From assembly GCA_964007475.1 (NCBI GenBank), contig OZ023274.1, positions 86,385,936 through 86,449,935 on the forward strand: a stretch of DNA of 64,000 bases, given 5' to 3'. How positions within the stretch are numbered: the stretch's first letter is position 1; the number at the start of each line of letters is the position of its first letter. Both the position numbers and the translations under genes were made by a program. This document shows positions 1 to 14,500 of the stretch, piece after piece. The DNA is from Hybos culiciformis. Its lineage: Eukaryota; Arthropoda; Insecta; Diptera; Hybotidae. The notes beneath the pieces are model-generated. The model saw only the letters and a list, made by a program, of their open reading frames with translations, made no database searches and was not told where the DNA came from.

Positions 1-3000
1 TTTAATGGCTGTTGAACAAAAGGTGGGAGTACTTTTTAATTTGAAGTCCTTCCGGACTTTTAGCTATTTATATATTTGTTAGATAAATTTATTTAATTTT
101 CACTAAAACTTATTTACTTTCCGCTAATATAATATTGTAGTTATAATAAAACATAATATAAGTATTGTACAAGAAATTTTAATTTTTTTAGTTTGTTAGA
201 AGCTTAGAAATAATGTCTTTAGACTAAAAATGTTTCACTTCATAATTTATAAAGCATATAAGCTAGATATAACTGTTGCACATTCAATTAAAAACCCATT
301 AACTTTAATTGTGTCACATACAAATGTAGAGAGAAATTAATGATTCGGGATTCGGACGTCATTGAAATGCGATATTATTTCAATTATCGGACAAAAATTA
401 CAATATGGGTTTTGACAAAAATTATGATTGATGACGTCAAGTATACATAGAGTGTTTGAACATTAAAGTTTAAAAAGAAAGCAATTAATAATGATGATAA
501 TTGAAGCTTTTTAATTTTCTATCAATTTAAGATTTTTGTTAAAAAATTTTCCCGGAAACATATTTACAAAATATTAAGTTTATTTATATTAATATTAATT
601 TACCTAGTTAAATTAATTACATACTTTGGTTTGACTACATATTAATCATTTTGTTCAAATTAAACACAAAATTTGAATAATTTATAAAGAAAAAATTAAA
701 GTTAATAGATCATTAATTTCGCAAAAATAATGTAAATATTTCTACATCTTTAAATTTTGTTAAGTGGTATTATTTTATACAACTATTAAAACTATAATGT
801 TTAGAACTTAGAACTAAATTTTATAAGAAAAAAGTACTTTCTATAAATTAATTTAATATATTTTTGAACAATATAATTAAAAACAATAGGTAAGAAATTA
901 TGATTTAATATTAAATACTTAGATAGAAAAATTAACAGCATTTAATACTTTGTACATATGACTACAAACTGTTTGACTAATATAACTCTATAACAGGCTA
1001 AGAAAAACTATAACAGACCAAAAAAAATACCACAAGAACAAGTTGGAAACTGGCTCTTTTTCATAGTTTAGTAAGTATGGAGCTAGTTGATATTTGGCGT
1101 CAATGGGGTATGTCATTCTTGTATTATGTGATCTGACATCTGCAATATTTACCATAAAGATTAATACAATTCATTAGATTATTTTGGTAATCGAATTGAG
1201 CAGATTTTATTCATAAAAATCGAGTTTCAAGGAATTTTATTGAGATTATTTTTCATAGGAATAAGAATCTTATTTTAAGGCATTTTTTGTTTTTCTTCTT
1301 TAGAAGTATAAAAATACAAACAAATAAAATACATTTTTTATATTCGCTTTGTCTATCTAAAGTCTGATTTTCTTTCTTTTGAAAACGTAAAAATTTCTAT
1401 GTTCTGGCGACGGACTGATTGAATTAAAAAAAATTATTAACTTTACTGTCGACTGAACAAAAAATTGGTACGATGGAAAAATAGCAATTGATAATTCGTA
1501 ATAGGCTTAAATAATTTTACATACCTGCGTACACAACACCATTAGTACACAAAATTTTGCTTTGAAGTTAAATAGTAAAAGAAGGAAAAGCATCAAAGTT
1601 CTAAAATTATTTTGTTTGTATATATCGAGGTATATGTATAGATTATACATTATATACCTAATTATAATCAATTTCTATAAAATTTTTATATGGTTAATCT
1701 ATCCTGAAATAATCGTTCATTTTCATTTAAAAAAAATTAAAAATTTGCAAAGTTGGTAAAATAGCATGAAATCACCGTTCATCACTAGTAGTATCTATCT
1801 TAGATACATGAAATTTTAAAATATATAAAATATATCTAATATGTTCTAGAAGTAGGTATAATAAATATATTTTTAGAAAGTTCCACAAGAATAAATGTTA
1901 TATACGTAGTTAATAAGTTATACCCAGCTTTATAATTATTATTTGTAAATTTTTTGTTTAATTTTTTTTTTCTTCTTTTTTTTCCACAATTAAAAAAGTT
2001 AAAACAAACAAAAATTTTGCCGCGGAGATTAAGTTGAGACATAACCATAGTTTATATTTATTTACTATGCTAATTCCAATTTTTTAAATATTCATAATAT
2101 AGTTTTACGTTGTATATAGCTGCTTTTATTATATAAAAAAAAAACTATTTTATTGTTAATTTTATTTTTGTCAACCGGTCATGACGTTAACAACACCTTT
2201 CAATATTCAATATATTTTTTAGATTTTCTATTTCAACTTTTAAAAAAGAAAGAATTCATGTGAAATTCTTAGAAAGTAAATTAATTTGTAAATAACCGGA
2301 AATACTTACATTACATATGTGTTAAATTTTTTACTTTTTTTTTTTTGTTGTAAATATAAGAAAAATTAAATTTTAAAAATATTTAAACTTTTTATAACGA
2401 AATCTCTCTAGTTAGTACGTAAAATGATATAACTTGCAACTTTAATTTAATATAACATAATAAGTATGAGGGGAAAATATGCACCTGGTTTTAAAAGAGG
2501 AGTACCTTTCATAAGCTGCGCATAGATAAAGATTGCAGACAATGGGCGAAAAAAAAAACGTTTATACGCGTAACTGCGATTAATTATATTGAAGTTTCGA
2601 AAATAAGTTTTCTTTAAAAAAGATTGAAATAAATTCAGAACTAAACTAAAAATCCAATAGAATTAGAATTCATCGTCGTTCTAATAAATTCTCCTAATAA
2701 GTTATATGAATAGAATATTGCCGAAAAATATGTATCTTCTTTTTCTTTCTTTTTTCCAATAGAAAATATAAAATCAAAACAAATAATTAATTTTTTTTTT
2801 TTCGATTTCGCGCGAAAAAAAAAATTAAATAATTACTAGAACTTTTAACATTTTTTTTTTTTTGTAAATATTTGCCGGTCGCGCAATAGTACGCAGTTTG
2901 TTATGATGATTATAGGTATATAAACATATATTATGTATATTTATATTCCGGTGAAATTAGAAATAAACGCGACTTAAATTTCAGTGTAAAATGTAAACAA

Positions 3001-4866
3001 AATAAATATCGCGACTTTTTTTTTTTTTTTTGTTTATATAAAATACATATAATAATTGTGTCGTATTTATTATTTTATAAAAAAAAAAAACTTACGTGCT
3101 TCATTTAGCGCAAAAATTTTGACTTATCCTTGTTAGAAAATAAAAGTATAAAAAAAAAACAAATTTTTTTTTCTTTGAAAAAATAAAGATTGTAATCCAA
3201 TTTTTTCTTCTTTATTTTTAAAAGTTATTTTATTTTATTTTTTTTTTTAAATAAATAAATCTTTTATTTATTTATATGTTTTTTTTTATTATTATTATTA
3301 TTATTCACAGAAAACAAAGTTTAGTTTTCAGCTTCTGTAAATATAGAGTTTAGTATAAAATTTTTGTTTACAATTTTTTTTTTTTTATTAAATAATTATA
3401 AGAATAAATTTACGCAAAAAATTCTTCACATTTCGACGATAATTCATTTTGAATTTCAAAAATTTAAATTTTTATATTTTCTTCTTGAATTTATTTTTTA
3501 TTCTTATTCTTAAAATGTTAAATTACATTTTTTTTATTTATGATTTAATTTTTTAATTTAATGTTTTGTATCTTTCTTTTGCTAATTTCGTCACAAAAAT
3601 ATATTTTAACTTTTATTCCTTTGTTTATCACGCAAAAATTTTGTTTTTATATATAATTTTTTTTCAAAAAAAAATTTTTTTTTCATGTTCTTTTACGAAT
3701 GTTAAAAAAGTTTTATAAACAATTTTAGATTTTAGAAATTGAAAACAAAAAAAAAAAAAAACGTTCTACATGTTTTTTTTTTCTTATTGTGATGGAAATT
3801 TTTTTTTTTTTGTTTTTAAGAATATAATAAATATTCAAATTAAATTAAAAAAAAAAATTAATTTTATTATTATTAAATAAAAAATTAAAAAAATAATTGT
3901 TAAAAATTTTTTTTACACAACGTTCGGTAAAAAAAATTATTAATTATATGGAAATGAACTCTTTTTAACGAATTCGAAATAAAAAAAAAATAAATAAATA
4001 AAAAAATTAAAAAAAATTTCAAAAAAAAACAACAAAAAATTCTATTCGCGCGCCATCATTTCGATGGAACAATTTTTGAATAACTGAATTAAAAAATTTA
4101 ATTTAAAAAAAAAATTGAACAAAACAACAAAAAAAAAAAAAATGTTTTCGCATTTTTCTTTTTTTTTCATGCCTTTCCTTTCGTTACTTTTTTTTCTTTT
4201 TTTTTTTGATCCGCGCGATGATCGTGTTGAATTAATGCTAAACAAAAGAAAAAAAAAAATAAAAAGTAACTCTCAGCTTTTACTTGTTGTGTACATAAAA
4301 ATTATTACTGTTATTATTATTATTACTATTATTATTATTATTACTATTATTTTATTTATTATATACATATATATATATGCATATGTACATAAAAATATTA
4401 AACATCAAAAATATATGTATGTGAAATATAAAAACAATTTACTTTTTTTGTTATACGAAACCTCCTTAAAAAAAATTTCTCAGATACTCTTGTGAGTGTA
4501 TTTTACACTACTATTATACAAACATACTATAAGAATATACATACAAATGCAAAAGAGATAGCTGAAGAAAAAAGATATTCCCAATTAGCTTAATATTGTT
4601 TCTTTCAGATATAGTTGACTGCCATGATCGAAGATTTATTAATTTGAAGATTATGAATACATAATGGGGGTTATATTGAGGTAGATTTTGGCTATATAAC
4701 TCATCAAAACCAATCAATAATAAAGTTTTGTCGAAGACTAAATTACAGAAATTTTTAAATTTTATTACTTATAAGATGTTTATAAGATACTTATAAAAAA
4801 GTTTGCAAACAAAATAGTTATGTTCTAATTAATCCAACACTCTAAGAAAAAAGACGTATCTATATG
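1..4866. other. AT-rich gene desert, first part
   Basis: No exon of a recognisable gene was found on either strand. The first 2 kb is mixed AT-rich sequence. From about 2100 to 4500 it becomes extreme low complexity: runs of 8-18 A or T every few tens of bases, an ATT-type microsatellite at about 4302-4352, and a few isolated CG-containing words such as GCGCGCC near 4050. The predicted open frames here are homopolymer-driven (poly-Phe, poly-Lys, poly-Ile). One 55-residue minus-strand frame (988-1155) is less biased and is noted as a finding, but it matches nothing I recognise. Confidence 0.7.
4302..4352. repeat. ATT/ACT trinucleotide microsatellite
   Basis: Imperfect tandem array of ATT interrupted by ACT and TGT units, lying in low-complexity sequence. 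It is followed by a short TA-rich ATATAT stretch at about 4363-4378. Confidence 0.8.
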
Positions 4867-5261
4867 CAAGCGTCGGCAAGACTTTCATCAACTGGGCCAG
4901 ATGCAGATTTTTCAATTTTTTTGTGGGATTAATTCTTTCATTTACTTAATTTACAACTCGTAATGCTACAACAATAGCAATATTTAGCAGAAAACAATAT
5001 TTTTAATGCAACATTTATTGAATAATGCAAAAAGTTCTAGTAATAGAATTTTTTTAAAAGCTGAATTATATAAATATGAGGTTCTGAATGGAATTTTTGA
5101 TAGTTTTAATTTTTTTTGCTGTAAAAAAGTTAAAAATTATAAAAAGGCCTAGAAGAATAAATCAGGCCGAATAACAAGGCGGCAATAAAAATCTTGGAGG
5201 GCCAAAACAGAACACCGAATGGGCCGTATCTGGCCCGCGGTCCGTAAGTTGCCGACCCTTG
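4867..5261. mobile_element. hAT-like MITE remnant
   Basis: The left end reads CAAGCGTCGGCAAG. The reverse complement of the right end reads CAAGGGTCGGCAAC, an imperfect terminal inverted repeat in the style of hAT ends (consensus CAGGGGTCGGCAACC). Subterminal GGGCC words occur on both sides (GGGCCAGATG on the left; GGGCCAAAAC, GGGCCGTATC and TGGCCCGCGG on the right). The interior is AT-rich and has no transposase frame. Flanking 8-mers do not match convincingly, so the target duplication is decayed or the boundary is off by a few bases. A 101-codon minus-strand frame across the right end is a product of this GC-richer terminus, not a gene. Confidence 0.6.
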
Positions 5262-6670
5262 ATATACACAACCATTACTTAAAATTACTTTTTTTACAGC
5301 AAAAATTCCACAAAAAATACAGCTACAGCAGTCTATAGTTATTTCTGACAACAAATAGTCAATTTCTAGAAAAAAATACTTATATGCTACAAACAAGTCA
5401 TAAGTATAAAAGGTTCGCTTCCCCAAAAATCGCATTTTTTTGCATAAAATTTCTGTTTTTTTACTGAATTGTAAAGATAGTCGGAATTTTTTATTAAGAA
5501 TGTAGTAGTTGATAGTTATTTTTTGCTATCTGGTTGAATAAATTATACATAAAATCTAAAGCATATTTCTCTCGAGTATAATTTTTTCTTTTCTTGTATA
5601 ACAATTTTGATCTCGACAATAATATTATAAAGTTAGAGAACATAATAAACAAAACATCATTATGTTATCTGTTTTTAAGCTGTTTAGCATAAAAAAAAAT
5701 GCATATAACAATTTTATTGAATTCTCCTAAATTTCATTAAGAAATTTACAAAAAAAAAGTATAAATAAAAAAAAAAAGAGCTTTCAATTTCGCAAAAAAA
5801 AAAAGTCGGACATAAACGTTACGCAACACTGTAATTTTTAACTTTTTTGAATGACCTGAACCAACAAAGTTTTAATTTTTTTTTTTATTACACAAAAATT
5901 GAATTTATAATGTGTAATAAAGATAAAGTTTTATTTTATTTTTAGTTTCTTTTTTTTTTATGTTGAACGTCAAGAATCATTAGGAAATCTATTACAACTT
6001 ACATTACTTGCACATTAAGTAAAAATTAAAGATAACGCGTAAGAAAAAAAAAAATTACGCATAGATCAAAAAGTATTATCATAGGGCAGTAATTTTCAAT
6101 TTATGTTTTCTTTTATATTGGATAATATTTTTTACGTTAAGAAAGTACATTGTACGCTTATTGTTGATGTATATACAGTATTTGTATATAATGCTGTACT
6201 TACTGCATGTAGTTGCTTTTGAAGACTTTTTATTGTTCCATTCCGGTGCAAGCTTTTAAAGGTTTTTTTTTTAGCAAATATTACTTAATTGACTTTTTTT
6301 ATTCATTAATTATATTGCCTTAGACATTGGATGAATTCTTGTTAAGAGAATGTTTTTAATTTTTTATTGAATTAAAAAATTTCGAATGTAAAATAACTTA
6401 CCATATCTACCAAATTATGAGTACTACTTAAGACACTGTAATAAGTAAGTACATAATAGTGATATATATACCACAATTTTTTATTTTTTCAAAAAATTCG
6501 ATGATCCCTTAAAATAATAGCAACAATTTAAAATACGTTAATTAATGATTGTCACATAATGTTTGTGAATAGGTATGCACACACATTAACATTTCGGGTT
6601 ATCTTTATTATCTAAATTTTTGGATCATAAGAAATTTAATTTTTTTTTGCATTTATATACATATTGTACT

Positions 6671-6805
6671 TAATTATTATAAATTTGGACTTAAGGTTAG
6701 GTGTAATCGTGTAATTATTATAAATTTGAACTTAAGGTTAGGTAAAATTAATATAAAATTTGACTTAAGGTTAGGTGTAATTATTATAAATTTCGACTTT
6801 AGGTG
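6671..6805. repeat. Tandem repeat with CTTAAGGTTAGGT core
   Basis: Four diverged copies of a roughly 30-45 bp unit of the form TAATTATTATAAATTT..ACTTAAGGTTAGGTG lie head to tail. The third copy is shortened and the fourth has lost part of the core (ACTTTAGGTG). The core contains TTAGG, the insect telomere word, but only once per unit. Confidence 0.8.
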
Positions 6806-7799
6806 TTTTGTTTAATACAATTTTTACTAAATATAGTAAATTTTATAAACAATTATTGTTTCTTACCTTATGCTTTTATTCATATTCACATGACATATAT
6901 ATACTTTCAAACTAAATAATTTCTTCTAAAAATCAAAAATTTATATACCTACATATTATTTTTCATTTGATTGAATTTGCGTTTAATTGTGCGATTTTAG
7001 CCCTTTTTTTTAAACTTTCATTACATGTAATCAGTTATTAAAATTAATATTTTTGTTTGCCTTGATATGAAGGAGAACTGATAAATTTCACTATTTCGTT
7101 ATTTTTATTTTTTTTATTTTTCGTTTTATATAAATTTTATTTTGGGAATAATAATTTTGTAATTATATTATTATAAGTAAAATAAATTTATATGTATAAC
7201 GATTTAGTTTATTTTTACTTATGTACCTATACTGTCTACATTATTATTATTATTTGTATATTTTTTATCAGTTGAAAAATAATTTCTTCAAATCACTATT
7301 TCTTATTATAATTTTTACCCTTATTGTTGTTTACTTTATGAAGTTAGGACTGCGTTCGAGCTAAATGTAATAACAAAAAAAATACAGGTTCTTTATTTTT
7401 ATTGATAAACAACATTATACTTATGGTAAAAAAAAAAACTATTATTTGAGTTGGTCTGTGGGGAAATGTCTTATGCTGCCTTATAATGTTTTTTATGGAT
7501 CAACTATAAATTTGAGTTCAATATTTAAAGTCGCCGATACAGCGCAGTATACATAATATATTCTGTAACTTCTATATATACCTATTTGAATTCCAAATTT
7601 AAAAAATCTTTATAAAATACAATTATGGTTATTATTTCATTTAGCTCAAAACTTAATACTATCCTTTTAAAATAATAAAATTCGAAAGTACAAATAAATG
7701 TTGAGCAATATTATATTAGAAACATGTGTGCGTTTTTCTGTCTACTCAACATATATCAATTATAAGAGAGTAACATATACATCATATTCACACATTATA

Positions 7800-7834
7800 T
7801 GTATATATATATGTATATATATATATATATATAT
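7800..7834. repeat. TA dinucleotide microsatellite
   Basis: Alternating TA run interrupted by single TG steps (GTATATATATATG followed by a longer TA run). Confidence 0.85.
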
Positions 7835-8629
7835 GCATTTAAAAGTATAGTTTTAATTTTTAATAATAATTTATGATTGCTTTGTTGTATTTGTTTCGTG
7901 GAATATATTTTTATACATAAAAAGATTTTTCCCAATCTCTAAATTCAAAACATAAAAAAAAAGCTTTTTCTCATAAATTTTTATTTATAAAAAAAGAAAA
8001 ATACAAACACATATTGTAATTTTTTTTTTATATAATTTTTATATTCAGATAAACGATCTTTTGGGTTATATAAGCAAAAAAAAAAACTTTTTTGCGCAAT
8101 TTATAATATATGTATAATAATAATTGTATGTATATGTATGTAAGTAAAAAAAAAAAATTTAGAAATGCTTGCACAAGAATGGTTAGATAGTTTTTAGTCA
8201 AATGCAAAAATTTTAACAGTATAATAATTTGTTACAAAAAATAGAATTTATTATCTTAGTTAATAATATTAGTTAGTTTGATATTTTTGGTTGTTATAAA
8301 TATTCAATATGTACTATAAAAATTGTTCAAAGGAAGGTACCAGCGGTGCACGGTTTCGGTTCTTTGTAGTCGAAGAAAATACCCAATAACTAACTACTTG
8401 CATATATTACGCATCTAAGTCAAGCTTTATGTATGAAAAAATCGCTGTTTTCATTGAATTTCAATAAAAGATTTAGAAAATTTAAAGGAAGAAACCTTAT
8501 TCAAAAAATTATTGTAAATATAATTTTTAGGTTCTTAATGAACGAGTAATTTTCATAATTATCTATTAAGAAAAAATGTAAACACTGAAAAAGGAACTTG
8601 AAATTCTTAAATTAAAACATAATTTTCCC

Positions 8630-8686
8630 GTTTTATATTAACAATAATGTATGTAGAATGTTTTATATTAACAATAATGTATGTAG
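8630..8686. repeat. Tandem duplication, 30-bp period
   Basis: Two adjacent copies beginning GTTTTATATTAACAATAATG are identical over the first 27 bases and spaced exactly 30 bases apart. The lack of divergence suggests a recent local duplication. Confidence 0.85.
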
Positions 8687-11488
8687 GTATCTACATTATT
8701 TAGCACAGAAAATTTGCTTTTTATTTTAAAATTTGTTAATTAAATGACGTACAACAGTACTAAACAAACAACTGTCAGCCTTTTCTTAAAGAAGAAATTT
8801 AAAAAATAATAATGCAATAATGCGTAGGGTGAATTTTGACTGATAATGAAAAGCCATGAAAAAAAAACAATAAAAATTATTCTTTTAGAAATTAAAGAAA
8901 AATACAAATTGTTGTTAAAGGGTGTCATAATTCTTCAGTGTTGTAAATAGATTGTTTCATGTTTATCAATCTGCTATTTTTGGGCTGAGAGACTATTTTA
9001 AAGTCAAAAACATTTAGTTCTCGGGATGATATTTATTAATTTTTTTTAATACCAATTTTAGCTTTTTACCTAATTTTATATTTATTGAAATCATTCACAT
9101 CTACTTCAATATACGTATATAATATGTTTAAATGACCATGATGCCAATTATTGATAGAGTTGGATAAAAATCAATAATTTTTTAAAAAATTTGTTTTATC
9201 TGTAAATTTATTGCAATATTTCATTATTAAAATTAAATTTAATTCAACTCATTTCGTTTAAGGAAGTCTACAGCGAGCTTAAATCATAAAAAATGATAAA
9301 ATTCTAATAAAATAAAGGAAAAAATGAAAATTCTGGCCGGCCCACTTAGTGGTAAATAGTTTTACGTAACTTTTTCTTTTCTATTTTTATTTTTTTGAGG
9401 TCCTATACCATAGGAGAATGTTTGGCGCAACCATTTTTAAAGGGCCGATTTAAGCTTTTTAGGAACAAATTTGAAATAAGTAAACGGTTCACTTTTTCGA
9501 GACATCTTTTAGCTACAAAAATCCGCTTCATTAATTAAAATCGTTTTATTTATAACGAAGGTAAAGAGAGCATTTCTACGAAAACTCTATTTCACTGTAA
9601 TGGCCTCTTAATTTCACATAATGCCTTTCGAGTTTAAAGTTTATTGAAAGTTTATTGAAATCGCAGTTATGCAACTTTTTTTCCACTGTTTTCAGTTTTG
9701 TAAATGTTAAAATCTTCCAATATAACACAAGATTTAATTGCACATAAATAGATATTTCATTTTCTATGGTACAATAGTTTCATACTGCTTTAATAAAAGA
9801 ATTCTTTGTAATTACAAAAATAAAATGCAACATACCTAAATGAATGAACTTTTAGTAGCAAAAGAACCTTTTTTCATCAAATTGTTATAAAAAGTTGACA
9901 GTATGAGAAAAAATTAATTTAAGATCAAAGAAAGACGTCTTATTGCAAAATACTTAATTAAGTGTGTAGAGGGAATAAGTTAACAATCATTTTGTTTTTC
10001 ATGTTTAGGGAAATATGACAGAAATAAAATGTTTTATATTTTTATAACTTAACTCATGCAAACTTTTTTTTTGAAAATTCCGTAAAAAAAAAATTTTAAG
10101 AATCAATATCTATAACTATAATATAAATTTAACGTATTAGTATTCTATTTCTTTGAAAATTAATTAAAAATAAAAAAAAAATTAAGGAGGAGTCAATTTA
10201 GAATTTTTTATTCCAATACAAATTATTTTATTCTAAAAGAAATGAAATTACAAAATTCAAAGAAATTTTCTTAAATGAACAAAAAAAAGTCTATCTTTAG
10301 TGTCACAACAAAAGAAAAAAAAAAAGGACAAGCCACTCCCGATTGCTTTTACTTTGCATCGATTTCACTTTTTTTCTTTTTTCTTTTTTTTCTTTATATG
10401 ACCATCATTAAAAATGCGTTCATATATACACAATATAACGTAAAAAGGATCGTGAAAAATCAATGGAAGCCATTATTTCGAAAAAAAAAAAAAAAAACAA
10501 AAAAAAAAAAAATCAGTCATAAAAATTTTCATCCGCTGTCGACGGATAATTTATGTAATATGTTTTGGAAGAACCTTTGAACAATTAAATCATGTTTTTT
10601 ATTGCCCATAAATTCTTTTTATCTAAAAATTTTAAAATGTTCAAACTGCATTTTTTCTCTATTTTTATTTTTAATTTTTTTTTTTTTTGACTTAATTTCC
10701 AATTCCGATAGAAAATTTTTATTACCCATTTTTACCAAAACTAAAAAAAAAAAAAAAACACTATGAATGTAGACAAATATTACGATAGAAGAGGATACCA
10801 TAACATAACATAATATTACATAATGCATTAACATAAATAGATTTTTTTTTTTTGACAGGACTTTTCAATATTTTAAAATGGGACCAAGCGAATGGATTAA
10901 GAAGATTATTAAATAATAATAATAATAATAGTAACAGTTAGTTTTTGGGACTGAAAAAAAGTTAAAGTACATAGCCGTTGGATCCTAAGTCCGAAAATAA
11001 TGAATTTTGAAATGTTTTTTTTTTACGTTATCATTGTTAGTGGATTGTTTATAAACACTGATGTTAATTCTCAAACGTATGGAAAATAAAAAAAATAAAT
11101 ATATGAAATATGTCTAAATTAATTAAGTTCACACAAAAAAAAAGTTGGATATATCCGAAGAAGCAAAGTAAATAAAATATTTACATTTATTATGATTATC
11201 AAACTGTCGTCAATGTCAAGATTCGTGCGTAAATGTCAAGAATCCTTATTGTAGCTATCCAGTGTAATTCTAATTCATTTTTCAATAGTAATGTTCTTCT
11301 TCTTGGGTCAATACTCATTATTGGCCCGTTCCACCAAACGGATTACTATAATAAAACTCGTCAAGAGGCATTCTTTATGAGCTATTTTAATAATTTTTTA
11401 AACCGGTATTGTTTAAAGAAGTTAAAGAAGTCACCAAATAAAAAAAATAACTTTTTAAAATTCAATATTGATTAGGTGTATTCAGTGC

Positions 11489-11560
11489 CGTAACTAGGCA
11501 GGTGCAACAGGTGCACTCGCACAGGGCCCAGGATCTGAGGGGCTTTGGAAATGGTAAACG
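11489..11560. mobile_element. Possible truncated hAT-type terminus
   Basis: The sequence CAGTGCCGTAACTAGGCAGG, followed by GC-richer DNA (GCACAGGGCCCAGG), resembles the CAGTGGCGTAACTAGG type of hAT end. No matching inverted end or target duplication was found nearby, so this would be a solo or truncated end. Confidence 0.3.
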
Positions 11561-14500
11561 AAAAAAAAATTAATCGATAATAAAAATTTTTATAAATTAA
11601 AAATTCGGATCTCGGGGATAGTTCACATTTATAGGTGATCCGAAAATTTTTCTAATGCAGGAAAATGGCAAATTATAGGGAAACGGATGAAGGAAGTAGT
11701 ATGATGACTCCAGAAAATTTGTTCAAAATGCAGATTTATAATGTTTTTGATACTCTGTTATCTCAATAAAATTGGCGTTTCATCTTTTATTAATTTTCAA
11801 TTTTAACCTTCTTCTGGTACATATTAATTTTTAGTTTGTGTAGCCCTGTTAAAAATGATAACTGCATGAAATATTATAAAAGTGAAAACGAATTTGATTT
11901 TTCTTTGAATTTTTTTTTTTTCCATTTCACAGTTCAATTTTTTATTGGTTTTGTACAAATCTTAAATTCTAAATATAATGTTTTTCTATAAATTCTCCAT
12001 TATACCTACCATTATCTCAATAAATATTATTTTTATAATTTAATTCGAACTTACAGCTGTCTAATGTTATATGTTCCAATTGTAGGTATACGTATTACTT
12101 TCTTTAGAGACTTTTATTTCACTTCTGGGTAATTTTTTTTGAAGCAGTTGGAAGGTACAGTTTTCAAAATTCGGAGTACAGTTTTTTATTTCCAATAATA
12201 ATTAATTTTCATAAGTTTATATCTGATGTGGCTTATAATTACGTTATAATTATGAATTACATAAGGTTGTCGTAAAAATACAATAAATACAGTCAATATT
12301 ATCAGCAATCAAGCAATTTTCCTTTTAAATTCTTGAGAATTTTTAGGATTTATTTCAACCTGATGGAAATGACGAGATCTTTATTTGATGTGTCTGATAC
12401 CATATAACAAAGAAGTCATTAAAAAAGTCTGTTCGAAGTCCTTTGAGAAATTATTACCTAGTTTTTATTTTAACTCCAAGAAAACATTTCTCAGAATTTA
12501 AGCCATTTATTTCTAATTTAACTACGTATGTATGTTGTAAATGTAAATGAGTTTTATTTAAAAAAAAACATTACATAGCAAGAACAAAATACGTCTCAAA
12601 CGGACCAGTTCTTTCTTATTTAAAACTTACATAAAGTGTAAACTCAGTGGTGAGGAGGAAATAATCGACTTCAATGCAACAGCTAAATATAATTGATTCC
12701 ACCTAATTAATTCGTTTTTTTTAATATATGATATATATCTATAGGGCTTTATGTCATAATTTTTGATTCGTTCAGCTTTTAACATTCAAAACGTCACCAT
12801 TGAATTTGTCGTATATGACTTCCCTGTGTTCGAATAGCAATTAACCCAGCACTTTGAAATAAAATAACTTAATTCATTTTATTATGATACTTAGGAATAA
12901 TATAATCTTCTTACAAACATATTTGTTTAAATAAATCCACAACAAAAACTATTTTTATTCTGTCAATAAAATCAATCCTTCAAAATAAATTTTTTTTCTT
13001 CAAAGTTCATTATCTTCTCAATATTTTGATCTTGCGTTTTATTTTTTTCATAAATAACAAATATTTTTATTGTATTAAGGGAAATTTAGGTAAAAAATTT
13101 GATTAAATGATAAATTGGTGTAATTAATTATAATACTGCACCACTATGTAACCCAACATTATACAAGAAATTATTTCTAAAGAAATTTTAGAAAACATTT
13201 AAAAACAAAATAAATCAAATAAAAAGGATACATTTTCTGTTGGATTGGAAAAATAGGAGAAAATACGTGAACTGTTTATTATTATTATAAAAAAAAGCAT
13301 TACAAAGGACTCAAATAACAAAAAAAAAAAATTTGGGAACGTTCTTGGTTTAAAAATGTAATTTAGAAAAATTATAAATTTTCTCTTTGACATCCATATG
13401 TAAAACCATTTACCAGTGGTTGGTCGTACTAATACAGGTGTCCAAAAATATAACTTCGTTGCTCTAATATGAGATTATTAAACATTGAATCTTAAAAACT
13501 AACAACAAGCTGTACATACATAAGTGAATATTAATAAGTAATATATATTGTATAAAAACAAAAATTTCCTTACCAGAATGTATAAAATTTGTAAAATGTT
13601 CAAATAAGTAAATTATGAATGATTTATAAACTATAGTAAATAAAATCTTCCTTACTTTAAGTTTTTTTTTTGGTAAAGGTGGATGAATATTGAATACGTT
13701 GTTGTGCAAAACACCATATTTCGCTTAATCGGACTTCCTACATTCACCCAAAAATAATGTTCTGCTACTTACTTTACTAGATATAAGTATTCAATTAAAA
13801 ATAGATCATATAGAATTAATAAAGCCAAGCTGAAACTAAACTATAATGATTATACTTACTATCTACATTATCCATACCTCTACATATTATTATTTAATTC
13901 CTATGATTTCTGGTTACTTTTTTTTTAACTGCGGAAACTCCACTACAGATACAACATGCAAATTATTTTAAATTTAAGGAAACTTTTATGAAAATCGTGA
14001 AAATTAAAAAACCAATCTTCTTACCTTATATAGACGACCCTGTACAATTTTTAGCTTCTCTTGATACATTTGAGCCTTAATTCGAAAAACGAAAATACAA
14101 TAATTAGGTCTATCAAAAAAGATTTAAAAATAAACTTTGATGAACCATTTTAAAATAAAGTGTATTAAACAAATTTTTACTGCTAAACTAATTAGAAAAT
14201 ATTTTTATTATTTAATTATATTATATTGCGGGCTAAATGTTTGTCCGTAATTTTAATATTAATATTATTCCTTTTTGGAAATTTAAATATGATCACTACA
14301 CTATATTAAATATTTAAAATTTTTAATTATGCCAAACAACGTCAATTCAAATCAAATATTGCTAAATTCTTATATAACGCATATAAATATTATATCGAAT
14401 TTTGTTTCAATACAATTCAAAGAATGAATTAAAGGGTAAAAACCGGCAGAAATTTTTTACAAACATTTTTGGACAAAAAAAAATTATTATTTACCAATTA

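Noticed and set aside
4115..4495. 126-codon plus-strand ORF
   Set aside because: Poly-Lys/Phe/Ile composition from homopolymers and an ATT microsatellite.
5130..5435. 101-codon minus-strand ORF
   Set aside because: It spans the right terminus of the hAT-like element at 4867-5261 and is non-coding.
6671..6805. Genuine telomeric repeat tract
   Set aside because: Only one TTAGG per 30-45 bp unit, so not a telomere array.
10275..10580. 101-codon plus-strand ORF
   Set aside because: Driven by poly-A and poly-T runs; no motif.
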